In this document: positions 56,365 through 64,000 of the stretch, piece after piece | Layout of the letters: each line of letters starts with the position of its first letter | Numbering within the stretch: the stretch's first letter is position 1 | Origin: JAGNGI01 sp035448825 | GTDB taxonomy: Bacteria > Fidelibacterota > UBA2242 | Assembly: GCA_035448825.1 (NCBI GenBank) | Contig: DAOTJS010000004.1 | Coordinates: 1 to 64,000, forward strand | Reading direction: 5' to 3' | DNA: 64,000 nucleotides | Notes under the pieces: model-generated | What the model was told of the DNA's origin: nothing | Databases searched by the model: none | The model's input: the letters and a program-made list of their open reading frames with translations, nothing else | Position numbers and translations under genes: made by a program

Positions 56365-58230
56365 TCAATACTTCAAGGTTATCCCGATCCAAAAGTTGCG
56401 GCCCGGCAAAGGATAATGGTACATAGTTTCATATTTCACATTGGTCAGATTCTCAATTTCGGCAGTTAGATCAACGAATTGGTTGATTACGTAGCTACTC
56501 CGCCAGTTTAGCAGCCAGTAACTATTTAAACGTTTATAGACCGGTTGTCCATAACTGTACGGATTGGCGACACTATAAAGATTGTTAACCCACTGGCTCT
56601 GTAAAGTCAGATGTACCTTTTCGGTCGGATTCCAGCGCAAACTAAGATCGCATTTTTGGCTGGGATTGCCGCTGACTTTCCGAGACGCAGAATTGACACT
56701 CATCGTCCAGGAAGTGGAAAAATTTCGGGCGATAATTAATTGTCCTTCCCATTCGATACCTTTTAAAACTACCTCACCGCGATTTTGATAAACCGGCAGG
56801 CCGGAGACAAAACCCTTTTCGATCAAATTTTCGGCTCTCGTATTATAAAATGACAGAGTCGTTGTCAGCCGTCCGACGATTTCTTTCTCAACGATAAATT
56901 CCAGATTAGTCGAAAGTTCCGGTTTTAAATCAGTAGTTGACGGAATGAATAAATAAAGTTCATTGATCGTCGGATTGCGGTAGCCTCTGGCAAATTGAGT
57001 TTTCAGATACCAACCTTCTGGTAAACGGAGAGCTATACCGAGCGCTGGTATCCATTCCGCACCGACAACCGAATGATGGGTATAGCGCAATCCACCGTCG
57101 AGATTAGCGCATGAAAATAATTTGCGGTTAAATTGAGTAACGAGGCTTTGTTCGGCGACGGAGTGCTTTTTCCAGGTCGAATCCAACCAGGCTTTGCCAC
57201 CATACTGACGCCAATCTATCCCTACCATTACGCGTGACTTTTCAGAATGGTAGAAAGTCTCGGTCAATATCAAACCCGCCGTGTAATCATCCGATAAATA
57301 TTTATTCGGATCATCAATATCATGATGCCCACAATTATAATGCAATTTCAAATCGCTAACCAATTTCACTCGATTATGATTCAAAGTCAGATCACCACCG
57401 CGCCGTTGGATGTCATAGCGATGATTGGTAAAAGGATTGTCGGTTTGCCCCGGATCGTAAATTTCCATATTCGAAAAATAGGCATTGGCATCAGCCCGCC
57501 AGGCATTGTCAATTTGCCAGTGAGCTTCGGCGGTACCGTTCTGATTCGAATAATCGTCTCTCCCGTCCGTTCGGTATCCGTCACTGCTAACCGTCCCAAC
57601 CGTTCCCGAGACTCCCCAACTTTTCCGTTCGAACGACTGATAAAGATTTAATTGATGCGAATTAAAACTACCGAACCTAACAGGCATACGCAAATGGTAA
57701 CCCGGTTCGGCTTTATGATCCGTGATAATATTAATCGCTCCGCCCATCGCATTCGAACCATACAAAAGGGAAGCCGGACCGCGCTGAACCTCGATTTTTT
57801 TGACATTTTCAGCAAAATAAACATCGCCCAGCGGATGACCGAAAAGTCCCATTACATCTGGACGGCCGTCTATTAAAACTAATACCTGAGTAGTCGGAAA
57901 ACTACCGATACCTCTCAGAGAAATCTGACCACCCGCACCACTGCTCAGTCCATATCCAAGATTCGTGCGCCTAGTAATAAATAATCCCGGCACATTTTCG
58001 GATAACAAATCCAGAAGTGGCGTCCCACTTTGTTCGCTTAATACATTTTCCGAAATGACTGTAATAGCAACCGGCAGTTCATGCCGATTTATCGCCGTGC
58101 GCGACCCGGTCACCACTACCGGATCGAACGGAAAAACTTTCAGCGTATCGGTATAAATTGCCGCAGAGTTTAAACTCACCGACATTAAAACAATTAATAA
58201 AAAAAATTTTAATCCATATTTAATATTCAT
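56365..58230 (-). CDS. TonB-dependent receptor, probable nickel or metal receptor
   Basis: 621 residues from the ATG at 58230; a TTG at 58248 is the alternative. A signal peptide ends near SLNSAAIYTD. The plug domain, about residues 30-150, has DPVVVTGSRTAINRHELP, LLDLLSENVPGLFITRR, GQISLRGIGSF, VQRGPASLLYGSNAMGGAINIIT. The barrel follows and ends MYHYPLPGRNFWIGITLKY with an aromatic C-terminal residue. It lies directly downstream (27 nt) of nikR, so it is most likely a metal-responsive receptor for nickel or a nickel chelate. It is otherwise most like vitamin B12/siderophore receptors. Nickel is inferred from context only. Confidence 0.88.
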   Translation of the reverse strand: MNIKYGLKFFLLIVLMSVSLNSAAIYTDTLKVFPFDPVVVTGSRTAINRHELPVAITVISENVLSEQSGTPLLDLLSENVPGLFITRRTNLGYGLSSGAGGQISLRGIGSFPTTQVLVLIDGRPDVMGLFGHPLGDVYFAENVKKIEVQRGPASLLYGSNAMGGAINIITDHKAEPGYHLRMPVRFGSFNSHQLNLYQSFERKSWGVSGTVGTVSSDGYRTDGRDDYSNQNGTAEAHWQIDNAWRADANAYFSNMEIYDPGQTDNPFTNHRYDIQRRGGDLTLNHNRVKLVSDLKLHYNCGHHDIDDPNKYLSDDYTAGLILTETFYHSEKSRVMVGIDWRQYGGKAWLDSTWKKHSVAEQSLVTQFNRKLFSCANLDGGLRYTHHSVVGAEWIPALGIALRLPEGWYLKTQFARGYRNPTINELYLFIPSTTDLKPELSTNLEFIVEKEIVGRLTTTLSFYNTRAENLIEKGFVSGLPVYQNRGEVVLKGIEWEGQLIIARNFSTSWTMSVNSASRKVSGNPSQKCDLSLRWNPTEKVHLTLQSQWVNNLYSVANPYSYGQPVYKRLNSYWLLNWRSSYVINQFVDLTAEIENLTNVKYETMYHYPLPGRNFWIGITLKY

Positions 58231-58257
58231 TTTCCAATCTCTTTCCAATCTCTGCTA

Positions 58258-58680
58258 TTATAAACCCGGTAGGTTTTTACCTGTTGAGGTAAAGGTCAAT
58301 TTGCCATGTTTAACCCCGCGCAAACCAATCAGCCGCTCGGCGATATTCCGTATAGATGAGCACCGCCCGCGCAAGACGATTACCTCGAGACAATTATGTT
58401 GATCGAGATGAAAATGAATATTCGCCATAATATTCTGGTATGACTCGTGTTGCATAGACTTCAGTTTTGCCGCCAAATCAGCAACGTGATGATCGTAGAT
58501 CAAGGTTAATGTTCCGACAACCTCGGCATCGGAATCAACTTCCTTCTGGACTAAAAATTCCCGAATTAGGTCACGCAAGGCTTCCGAACGATTAGAGTAG
58601 CCTCTGCGTTGAATTTCATTGTCGTAGCGTAAAAGCAGGTCTTCCGGTAGAGAAACTCCGAATCTAATCAAGCCAGCCAT
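58258..58680 (-). CDS. nikR: NikR-family nickel-responsive repressor
   Basis: 140 residues from the ATG at 58680, chosen over a GTG two codons earlier because GAGGTG is 5 nt upstream. N-terminal ribbon-helix-helix (LIRFGVSLPEDLLLRYDNEI, RSEALRDLIREF) and a C-terminal ACT-like nickel domain. The four ligands of E. coli NikR (His76, His87, His89, Cys95) correspond to His78, His89, His91 and Cys97 here (MQHESY; NIHFHLDQHNCLEV). It binds operator DNA when nickel is present and represses uptake. Next gene is the TonB receptor, presumably its target; the operator was not identified with confidence. Confidence 0.95.
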   Translation of the reverse strand: MAGLIRFGVSLPEDLLLRYDNEIQRRGYSNRSEALRDLIREFLVQKEVDSDAEVVGTLTLIYDHHVADLAAKLKSMQHESYQNIMANIHFHLDQHNCLEVIVLRGRCSSIRNIAERLIGLRGVKHGKLTFTSTGKNLPGL

Positions 58681-58734
58681 ATTCACCTCGTAGCAACATT
58701 TTCAAATTTGTAACACAACGAGTCAAAAAATATA

Positions 58735-60087
58735 TCATTTTGGATTAATTTGCAAATTTAAATAGGGCATTTCGACGGTAAAGGTGCTCCCTTGCCCTAT
58801 TTTACTCTCGACAAATATTTTGCCTTTATATCTTTCGACGATTTGTTTGACGAGACTCAACCCTAAACCGGTTCCCAGGTTTTCCATTTCCCGAGCATTG
58901 GCACTGCGATAGAATTCCTCGAAAATTTTAGGCAGTTCATCTGGGGCGATTCCGATCCCAGTATCGCTGACACAAAATCCGAAACATTGCTGTTTTATAA
59001 AGGGTAAAATCGTTACCTCGGCTCCGGCTGGGCTATAGCGAATGGCATTATTGATTAAATTGGAAAGCACCTTCTCCATGCTGACCGTATCTATATAAAT
59101 CGCTGGTGATTGAGATAATTTCTTGACTATCAATGCAATCTTTTTATTAGCGGCATAAATCTGTTGCTGTTCGACGACTTTGTCAATCCATTCTTGAAAA
59201 TTAACCCTATCTAGTTTTTGTTCCATCAAGCCATATCGGTACTGCGTTACCTCAATCATTTCTTTGACCATTATCAAAACCTGATCAGTGCGTCGTACAG
59301 CTCGCTCGACCATTTCCTTTAATTCCGGTTGGAGACTGTCAGAATAAACTTCATCAATTACAGCCAGCATACTGCGAATGGTGGTCAATGGTGACTTGAG
59401 CTCATGCGCTGTGAAACGAAACATTTTATCGCGTTCCAGCATAGTTTGCTCGAGCAATTCGCTTTTTTGATCGATCACTCTTTTCAGCATTCGGTAGCCG
59501 GAGACGATATCTTTGATTACATAGGTAGCCGTGTAAATCAAAATATAGAAGGCGGCTAAGGATACCAAATATACTTTTAAAGGAGCTGGTGAACCGCTCA
59601 GCGAATAGACATTTACTACTTTGAAATATTCGAGTCCCGACCATAAAGTCAACAAAAACGCCGCTACAGTGGCATTGATATAAGGCCAAATGCCCTGATA
59701 AAGAATCCCTGAAATGATAATATGCACGAGGTAAATGAAATAAAACGGATTATCAATACCGCCCGTATAATGAACCACAAACGAAATCAGAACAAAATCA
59801 AAAATTATCTGGATTTCGGTAAAGGCGATTTCCTGCCCGAAATTGACAAATTTGAAATACTTACATATAAAAAAATAGGTCACATTGAGAACAATAAAAA
59901 CCACCGCCAGAGTATAAATCTGCGGGAATCCCAGACTAAATTTTAAAACTTGTTCGGCAATCGGAATTATCCCCAATAAACTGATTATGCCTATCCAGCG
60001 CAAGTTTACCAACCAGCTGATTCTGGTCTGCATCGTTTCCAGAGTATGAAAAGGCAGAATTAATTTATATGGTTCATTGGTAGCCAT
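58735..60087 (-). CDS. Membrane sensor histidine kinase
   Basis: 450 residues. Six hydrophobic segments lie in the first about 190 residues, a 5-6-helix membrane sensor without a large outside loop. The kinase core has the phospho-His box MFRFTAHELKSPLTTIRSML near residue 225, N box LINNAIRYSPAGAE, G1 SDTGIGIAPDELPKIFEE, and G2 GTGLGLSLVKQIVERYKGK. No receiver domain is fused and no regulator gene is adjacent. It lies between nikR and the hydrogenase protease gene, with gaps under 60 nt, so it is likely in the same operon. What it senses is unknown; redox or metal state would suit the cluster. Confidence 0.92.
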   Translation of the reverse strand: MATNEPYKLILPFHTLETMQTRISWLVNLRWIGIISLLGIIPIAEQVLKFSLGFPQIYTLAVVFIVLNVTYFFICKYFKFVNFGQEIAFTEIQIIFDFVLISFVVHYTGGIDNPFYFIYLVHIIISGILYQGIWPYINATVAAFLLTLWSGLEYFKVVNVYSLSGSPAPLKVYLVSLAAFYILIYTATYVIKDIVSGYRMLKRVIDQKSELLEQTMLERDKMFRFTAHELKSPLTTIRSMLAVIDEVYSDSLQPELKEMVERAVRRTDQVLIMVKEMIEVTQYRYGLMEQKLDRVNFQEWIDKVVEQQQIYAANKKIALIVKKLSQSPAIYIDTVSMEKVLSNLINNAIRYSPAGAEVTILPFIKQQCFGFCVSDTGIGIAPDELPKIFEEFYRSANAREMENLGTGLGLSLVKQIVERYKGKIFVESKIGQGSTFTVEMPYLNLQINPK

Positions 60088-60103
60088 ATTAATTTTTCTA
60101 ACT

Positions 60104-60565
60104 TTATGAGAAAAAATGCTTAAGGCCGGCTTTTACCGAGTCGGATAGTGATTGCCCGACTCCAGTATTTTCCGGCTGGATTCCGAGATAATAAATCGCA
60201 CAGGGTTTTTCGTAAGTTAAATAGTCGGCGATGAGGCTAATCGAAAAGGCGTGAGTACTAAAATCGGACGATTTCAGATATTTTGCTTCCAGGAATTTTA
60301 CTGTTCCGGGCTTATCCTGAAAGTGCGCCGCATCTATAAAAACTACAGCCAGCGGATTTTTATCAGCGATTTTTTGCAAATAATTCTCCGGATTAGTTCC
60401 CGCAAAAATGAATTTCGATTTTTTGAATTCTTCACAGTGCATCAACTTATTCAGCAATAATTGGCTGGCATTATCATCACCACAATCCGGATTACCTAAT
60501 CCTACAAAAACTATTCGGTCGCTATTATAAACGGCTAAAGTTTTACTTAGATCATCAAAATTCAT
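60104..60565 (-). CDS. NiFe-hydrogenase maturation protease (HycI-like)
   Basis: 153 residues. These endopeptidases remove the C-terminal tail of the large subunit of NiFe hydrogenase after nickel is inserted. The motif VGLGNPDCGDDNAS matches GNPxxGDD, and the metal-sensing ligands of HycI (Asp16, Asp62, His90) correspond to Asp in GDDNAS, Asp in VFIDAAHF, and His in FSTHAFSIS. The tail YYLGIQPENTGVGQSLSDSV has the conserved GIQP. It overlaps the ferredoxin gene by 11 nt, so it is in the same transcript. Presence of a group 4 or similar hydrogenase is inferred. Confidence 0.88.
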   Translation of the reverse strand: MNFDDLSKTLAVYNSDRIVFVGLGNPDCGDDNASQLLLNKLMHCEEFKKSKFIFAGTNPENYLQKIADKNPLAVVFIDAAHFQDKPGTVKFLEAKYLKSSDFSTHAFSISLIADYLTYEKPCAIYYLGIQPENTGVGQSLSDSVKAGLKHFFS

Positions 60566-61157
60566 CTTTCACGACGATTTTATGGCGACATTTCGGACAA
60601 ACCAATTTAACGTAATCTTCGCGGCGCAGGCGGTCTTTCACATGCGAATCGGGTATCTCGCTAAATTGTTGCTGAGTAATCAGGAGCAAATTCGGATTAG
60701 CGTACGATTTTGCGCCTAAGCGCTCTTTGACAAAAAGGAGTTGATCAAAACTGGCAATTTTAGTGCCGCAGGCTTCACAAAGAGCCAGCTCTTTTTCCAC
60801 CAAATTATAGACTGCCTGGTCTTTTAAATCTGAGATGGCGAGCGAGTAATTTTTCGAAAGTTGGATGCCTTTGCCCGTGATACATTTTTCCTCGCACTGG
60901 CCGCACTGAGCGCAGGCAGTATAATCAACCCGCAGAATGCGCCGGCGAGTGGCAATATCGTCAGTGACGGAAATAGCACCCGTCGGACAAACCTGCGCGC
61001 AGGTACCGCAACCGACACAATATTCTTTATGATATTCCGGGAATCCGCGAAAACCCTCCGCCGGCTGATGCGGTTTAGCCGGAAACTTAGTTGTAAATGG
61101 TAGTGAAAAAAGCGACCGCAAGGCTTCGCTTAGTTCTCTTAATTTCGGCAAATACAT
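60555..61157 (-). CDS. 4Fe-4S ferredoxin-type hydrogenase/complex subunit with extra Cys pairs
   Basis: 200 residues. Two [4Fe-4S] motifs at about residues 46-90: YCVGCGTCAQVCPTGAIS and ACAQCGQCEEKCITG. The 30-residue stretch before it (FPAKPHQPAEGFRGFPEYH) is like NuoI/HycF/EchF-type subunits that carry electrons to a membrane hydrogenase or complex I. The C-terminal half holds CEACGTK and LVCPKCRHK, two Cys-x-x-Cys pairs that could bind zinc or another cluster. It sits between MrpG and the maturation protease, overlapping the latter. I infer it belongs to an Mrp-linked hydrogenase (MbhN-like). Confidence 0.85.
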   Translation of the reverse strand: MYLPKLRELSEALRSLFSLPFTTKFPAKPHQPAEGFRGFPEYHKEYCVGCGTCAQVCPTGAISVTDDIATRRRILRVDYTACAQCGQCEEKCITGKGIQLSKNYSLAISDLKDQAVYNLVEKELALCEACGTKIASFDQLLFVKERLGAKSYANPNLLLITQQQFSEIPDSHVKDRLRREDYVKLVCPKCRHKIVVKDEF

Positions 61158-61167
61158 AGCGGTCTCC

Positions 61168-61506
61168 CTATTCCTTTAATTCATGGTCTTCTTGGTACTG
61201 ATCCACGACAGTTTTTTTAGTCAGCTGAATGCCACTACGATGCGCCGCCCGTGCAATGACATGCGCTGCCACCGGCGAGGTCAGGAAAATAAAGGCAATT
61301 CCGATCAGCACTTTAAAACCGAAACTATTGAAGCCCTGGAGAATGAAGACTCCAAATAGTAAACCAGCTGAGCCGAAAGTCACACATTTGGTAGCCGCCT
61401 GCAAACGATTGTAAACATCCGGCAAACGCACCAGCCCCAGCACTCCCAGAAAATCAAAAGTTACCCCAATCAGGATGAACGCCATGCCAATTAACGTTCT
61501 AATCAT
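61168..61506 (-). CDS. mnhG: Mrp antiporter subunit G
   Basis: 112 residues with three membrane helices (ALIGMAFILIGVTFDFLGVLGL-like start, GLLFGVFILQGF, KVLIGIAFIFLTSPVAAHVIARAAH). The segment LVRLPDVYNRLQAATKC is the hallmark of MrpG/MnhG/PhaG, a small subunit of multi-gene cation/proton antiporters. It overlaps the F gene by 8 nt. Also occurs as MbhC in Mrp-type hydrogenases. In the membrane; Na+/H+ exchange when in the full complex. Confidence 0.95.
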   Translation of the reverse strand: MIRTLIGMAFILIGVTFDFLGVLGLVRLPDVYNRLQAATKCVTFGSAGLLFGVFILQGFNSFGFKVLIGIAFIFLTSPVAAHVIARAAHRSGIQLTKKTVVDQYQEDHELKE

Positions 61507-61837
61507 CGAGCGACCTCCCTTCTAAAATTTTGGCAAACGCCAGCGAGGCAATAAAGCTCAAAAGCGCCCAGATTAATCCAATATCCATAAAGAAGGACTG
61601 ATCATAATACAAGCCCAGTAGCGCCAGCATACCGACAATTAATATGCCCAGAATATCTACCGCCACAATCCGGTCGGCGGCTGTCGGCCCGACAATGACT
61701 CGGTATACCACGAATAAGGCGCTGAAGAGAATGACATTGATCAATTTGATATAAATCGAACCCGTATAAATGAAAAAATTAGCATACATAAAGGCGCCGA
61801 TCAGAACAAACCCAATCGCCCATCGCAGAATTCTCAT
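61499..61837 (-). CDS. mnhF: Mrp antiporter subunit F
   Basis: 112 residues, three helices. VGPTAADRIVAVDILGILIVGMLALLG is the conserved MrpF core, with Asp residues thought to lie in the ion path (DRIVAVD). It ends in the tail SLDD. The four-base ATGA overlap with the E gene and the 8-nt overlap with G fix it in the antiporter operon. Confidence 0.95.
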   Translation of the reverse strand: MRILRWAIGFVLIGAFMYANFFIYTGSIYIKLINVILFSALFVVYRVIVGPTAADRIVAVDILGILIVGMLALLGLYYDQSFFMDIGLIWALLSFIASLAFAKILEGRSLDD

Positions 61838-62346
61838 TCCAAAACCTCCCTGATAAGCTTTTCAAAACGGCCACCAATAGAACGAGTATTTTCATCAACA
61901 TCGGTAGATTTAACCTCAATACAATGAATGTAAATTTCCCGCGTTTCCGGATTAATGTCCACGGTCAGAGTACCCGGCGTCAAAGTAATCGAGCTGGTTA
62001 ATACGGTCAAAGCCGAATCTTTGGTTAATTTACTCTTGATTTTGATAATGCCAGGCCGGATTGGCAAAGTCGGATTAATGACAATCAATGCCACGTGGAT
62101 ATTGGCTTTGATCATTTCCCACAGAAATATAAATAAATAGACAATGCCCATTAAAAAGCGTCGAACCGGATGCCGGCTTTTTTCCGTTGTAACCAGAAAT
62201 GTCCCGGCGATCAAACTAACCAAAAATGCCACTATTATGCCAGCTATTACTTCCTGAATGTCAGTTATATCCGTCAGCGCTACCCAAACCAAAAATGAAA
62301 GCACAAACACAATAGCGCGACTGCGATTCTTGATGGTCATTTTCAC
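61834..62346 (-). CDS. mnhE: Mrp antiporter subunit E
   Basis: 170 residues, two to three N-terminal helices and a cytoplasmic C-terminal domain. Conserved signature: LIVINPTLPIRPGIIKIKSKL, then SSITLTPGTLTVDINPETREIYIHCIEV. It overlaps both neighbours by four bases (ATGA). Also known as MbhA in hydrogenase versions of the complex. Confidence 0.95.
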   Translation of the reverse strand: MKMTIKNRSRAIVFVLSFLVWVALTDITDIQEVIAGIIVAFLVSLIAGTFLVTTEKSRHPVRRFLMGIVYLFIFLWEMIKANIHVALIVINPTLPIRPGIIKIKSKLTKDSALTVLTSSITLTPGTLTVDINPETREIYIHCIEVKSTDVDENTRSIGGRFEKLIREVLE

Positions 62347-63815
62347 CTCCCCAATATCCGTGTTATGTAGCCGGTTTTATTCATAATCACCTCAACTACC
62401 GGATCGAGGGTCACTTCTCTAATTCCCGGAATTATCAAAGCGCTGGTTGCCAGGCAAAGGATCGCCAGCACAATCATCGCCGATTGCATACCCCAACCTA
62501 CTTTAGCTTTATCGGCGGTAACTGTTTTCTCGCCATGAAAACCATAACGTTGAACTTTCATAAACGAACCTAACGTCAATAAACTACCAAGTCCAGCTAA
62601 AAAGGCAACTACTGGACGACCGACCTGAATGGCGGCGATGAAAATTATCAATTTGCTAAAGAAGCCATTGAACGGCGGGATTCCCGAAATCGAAAGCGAA
62701 GCCACCATCGAAGTAAACGAAGTCACCGGCAACTCTTTGGAAACTTTGCCCATTTGACGCAAATCGCGTGTACCTAGCGCCATTTCCAGCGAACCGGCAT
62801 TCAAAAACAACAAAGCCTTGAATATGGCGTGATTCAAAAGATGAAAAACAGCACCTAATAGACCTAAAGTCGTTCCTAACCCCACACCGATAATAATGTA
62901 CCCGATCTGGCTAATGCTATGATAGGCAAGCAGACGTTTAACATCCCACTGCCCCAGAGCCAAGAAAACCCCTATAACCATCGAAACGGTACCCAGAACT
63001 AGAAAAACTTCGCTGAACACTGGCATCTCGCCAAAGACATTGAAAAAAAGCCTGATAAGCACATACACACCCAGGGCTTTTATCAATACCCCGGAAAGCA
63101 TCGCCGAGATCGGCGCCGGTGCGGAAGAATGTGCATCCGGCAACCAGGCGTGAAACGGCATAATAGCGGCTTTCAGCCCGAAAGCCGCCACAAATAGTCC
63201 ACCGCTCCAATACATCACGGTTGGATTTTGCGGCAAACGCTCAGCGATCAAAGCCATCGTCAAGGTTGAGGTTGCCGAATAAATTATCCCAATACCTACT
63301 AGCACTAAGGTTGATGAAATTGAACCCATAATAGCATATTTGAAGGACGCCTCAAATTCCTCCGCGCGGTTACCATAAGCCACCAGCCCGTAAGCCGCGA
63401 AAAGCGTGATTTCGACAAAAACAAACAGATTGAATAAATCGCCAGTCGCTATAACGCCGTTCATTCCACCCGTCAGCAACATAAATAAAGCGTAATACTT
63501 CCAGGACGGCGATAAATTTCTAATATACTGCACCGAAAACATAATCGCCGTTAAAGCGATGACGCTGATAATCATCAGCATAAAGGCCGAAAGAGCATCA
63601 ACTGCCAGAATAATGCCCAGCGGCGGTTGCCAGCGCCCCATTTCATAAACCAGAGTACGCCCATTCAACGAAACGAAACAATACACCGAAAGAATTAGAA
63701 GTGAAACCACGGCGAGAATCGAAAGAATTACCGCCCAATTGTCTCGCTCTCCGGCAATCAAAGTAATTATAAAAGCCGTCAATAATGGAATTATGATAAA
63801 AAATGGGAGGATCAT
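62343..63815 (-). CDS. mnhD: Mrp antiporter subunit D (proton-translocating)
   Basis: 490 residues with about fourteen membrane helices, homologous to NuoL/M/N of complex I. Key segments: GDLFNLFVFVEITLFAAYGLVA with the conserved Glu, GLKAAIMPFHAWLPDAHSSAPAPISAML, with a conserved Lys and Leu-Pro-Asp-Ala loop, and YHSISQIGYIIIGVGLG. ATGA overlaps connect it to C and E. In the complex it pumps protons or sodium. It is part of the same run C-D-E-F-G, the standard Mrp order. Confidence 0.96.
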   Translation of the reverse strand: MILPFFIIIPLLTAFIITLIAGERDNWAVILSILAVVSLLILSVYCFVSLNGRTLVYEMGRWQPPLGIILAVDALSAFMLMIISVIALTAIMFSVQYIRNLSPSWKYYALFMLLTGGMNGVIATGDLFNLFVFVEITLFAAYGLVAYGNRAEEFEASFKYAIMGSISSTLVLVGIGIIYSATSTLTMALIAERLPQNPTVMYWSGGLFVAAFGLKAAIMPFHAWLPDAHSSAPAPISAMLSGVLIKALGVYVLIRLFFNVFGEMPVFSEVFLVLGTVSMVIGVFLALGQWDVKRLLAYHSISQIGYIIIGVGLGTTLGLLGAVFHLLNHAIFKALLFLNAGSLEMALGTRDLRQMGKVSKELPVTSFTSMVASLSISGIPPFNGFFSKLIIFIAAIQVGRPVVAFLAGLGSLLTLGSFMKVQRYGFHGEKTVTADKAKVGWGMQSAMIVLAILCLATSALIIPGIREVTLDPVVEVIMNKTGYITRILGR

Positions 63816-64000
63816 CCTGATAACCTCTTGATTTTAGTAATATCAAATGTTTTATTTTTCTCGAATAATCGGATGGCAAGCGCTACCAGCATAGCCGTTA
63901 TACCAAGTTCAATGACGATCGAAGTCAACACCAACGCTTGCGGCAAAGGGTCAACCATCACTCGTTCGCTGACGGCTTTGCCTTCTTCTAAAATCGGATA
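63812..64000 (-). CDS. mnhC: Mrp antiporter subunit C, partial
   Basis: Only the last 62 codons are in the window; the start lies beyond 64000. The peptide includes MVDPLPQALVLTSIVIELGI, a segment typical of the NuoK-like MrpC/MnhC subunit, and the tail IRLFEKNKTFDITKIKRLSG. Its stop overlaps the D start as ATGA. Confidence 0.92.
   Translation of the reverse strand, partial: YPILEEGKAVSERVMVDPLPQALVLTSIVIELGITAMLVALAIRLFEKNKTFDITKIKRLSG

Overview
This window comes from a bacterium of the FCB superphylum, probably a deep or candidate lineage such as KSB1, Cloacimonadota, Marinimicrobia, Zixibacteria or Calditrichota. I cannot place it more finely. The evidence is two secreted proteins with a type A type-IX-secretion sorting domain containing a YPNPFN motif, many lipoproteins, TonB-dependent and FadL-type outer-membrane proteins, an A+T-leaning composition, and many starts with weak or no Shine-Dalgarno. 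Genes are packed and mostly on the minus strand.

Layout. 1-4.5 kb: an incomplete lipoprotein of tandem FN3 modules, a secreted LPP20/PKD-like protein and a duplicated palindrome-rich spacer. 4.7-12.2 kb: housekeeping genes (ftsH, a DUF72 gene, thioredoxin, a two-gene ABC-2 exporter, tyrS, smpB). 12.2-18.2 kb: a duplicated spacer, tRNA-Leu(CAG), a seven-repeat propeller lipoprotein, and a three-member lipoprotein family in which one copy is a collapsed remnant. 18.4-23.2 kb: a UMF1-type transporter, a 10-bp minisatellite, a surface-antigen barrel and a FadL-like porin. 23.3-30.5 kb: a compact cluster that looks like cell-wall (muropeptide) salvage: DUF1343/NamZ-like, AmpG-like permease, SpoIID-like protein, sugar-kinase-like ATPase and a double GT2. 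30.8-41.3 kb: mostly plus-strand regulatory and metabolic genes (a receiver/PPDK-N hybrid, thioredoxin, glutamate dehydrogenase, a V4R-like sensor, a six-PAS hybrid histidine kinase). 41.4-50.1 kb: an esterase, a dCMP deaminase, then an accessory region of four REP/BIME-like palindrome arrays, a small GIY-YIG nuclease gene lying between two of them, and two large sorting-domain proteins with near-identical ends but different propeller cores. 50.3-56.4 kb: M3 and M2 metallopeptidases, a LiaF-like membrane protein, pcm and a methyltransferase. 56.4-64 kb: TonB receptor, NikR, sensor kinase, hydrogenase maturation protease, a ferredoxin-type subunit and Mrp antiporter subunits G-F-E-D-C, the last cut by the window end.

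How the genes fit together. The right-hand cluster reads as part of a nickel-dependent, Mrp-linked membrane hydrogenase locus with its own nickel supply; the catalytic subunits would lie beyond position 64000. The 23-30 kb cluster would import and phosphorylate cell-wall sugars. The most unusual region is 42.6-50.1 kb. A composite palindromic element occurs four times, its hairpin arms co-vary, it supplies the stop codon of the GIY-YIG gene, and it sits at the borders of two tandem units that have exchanged the central domain of a secreted protein. No CRISPR array, prophage or standard transposase was seen.
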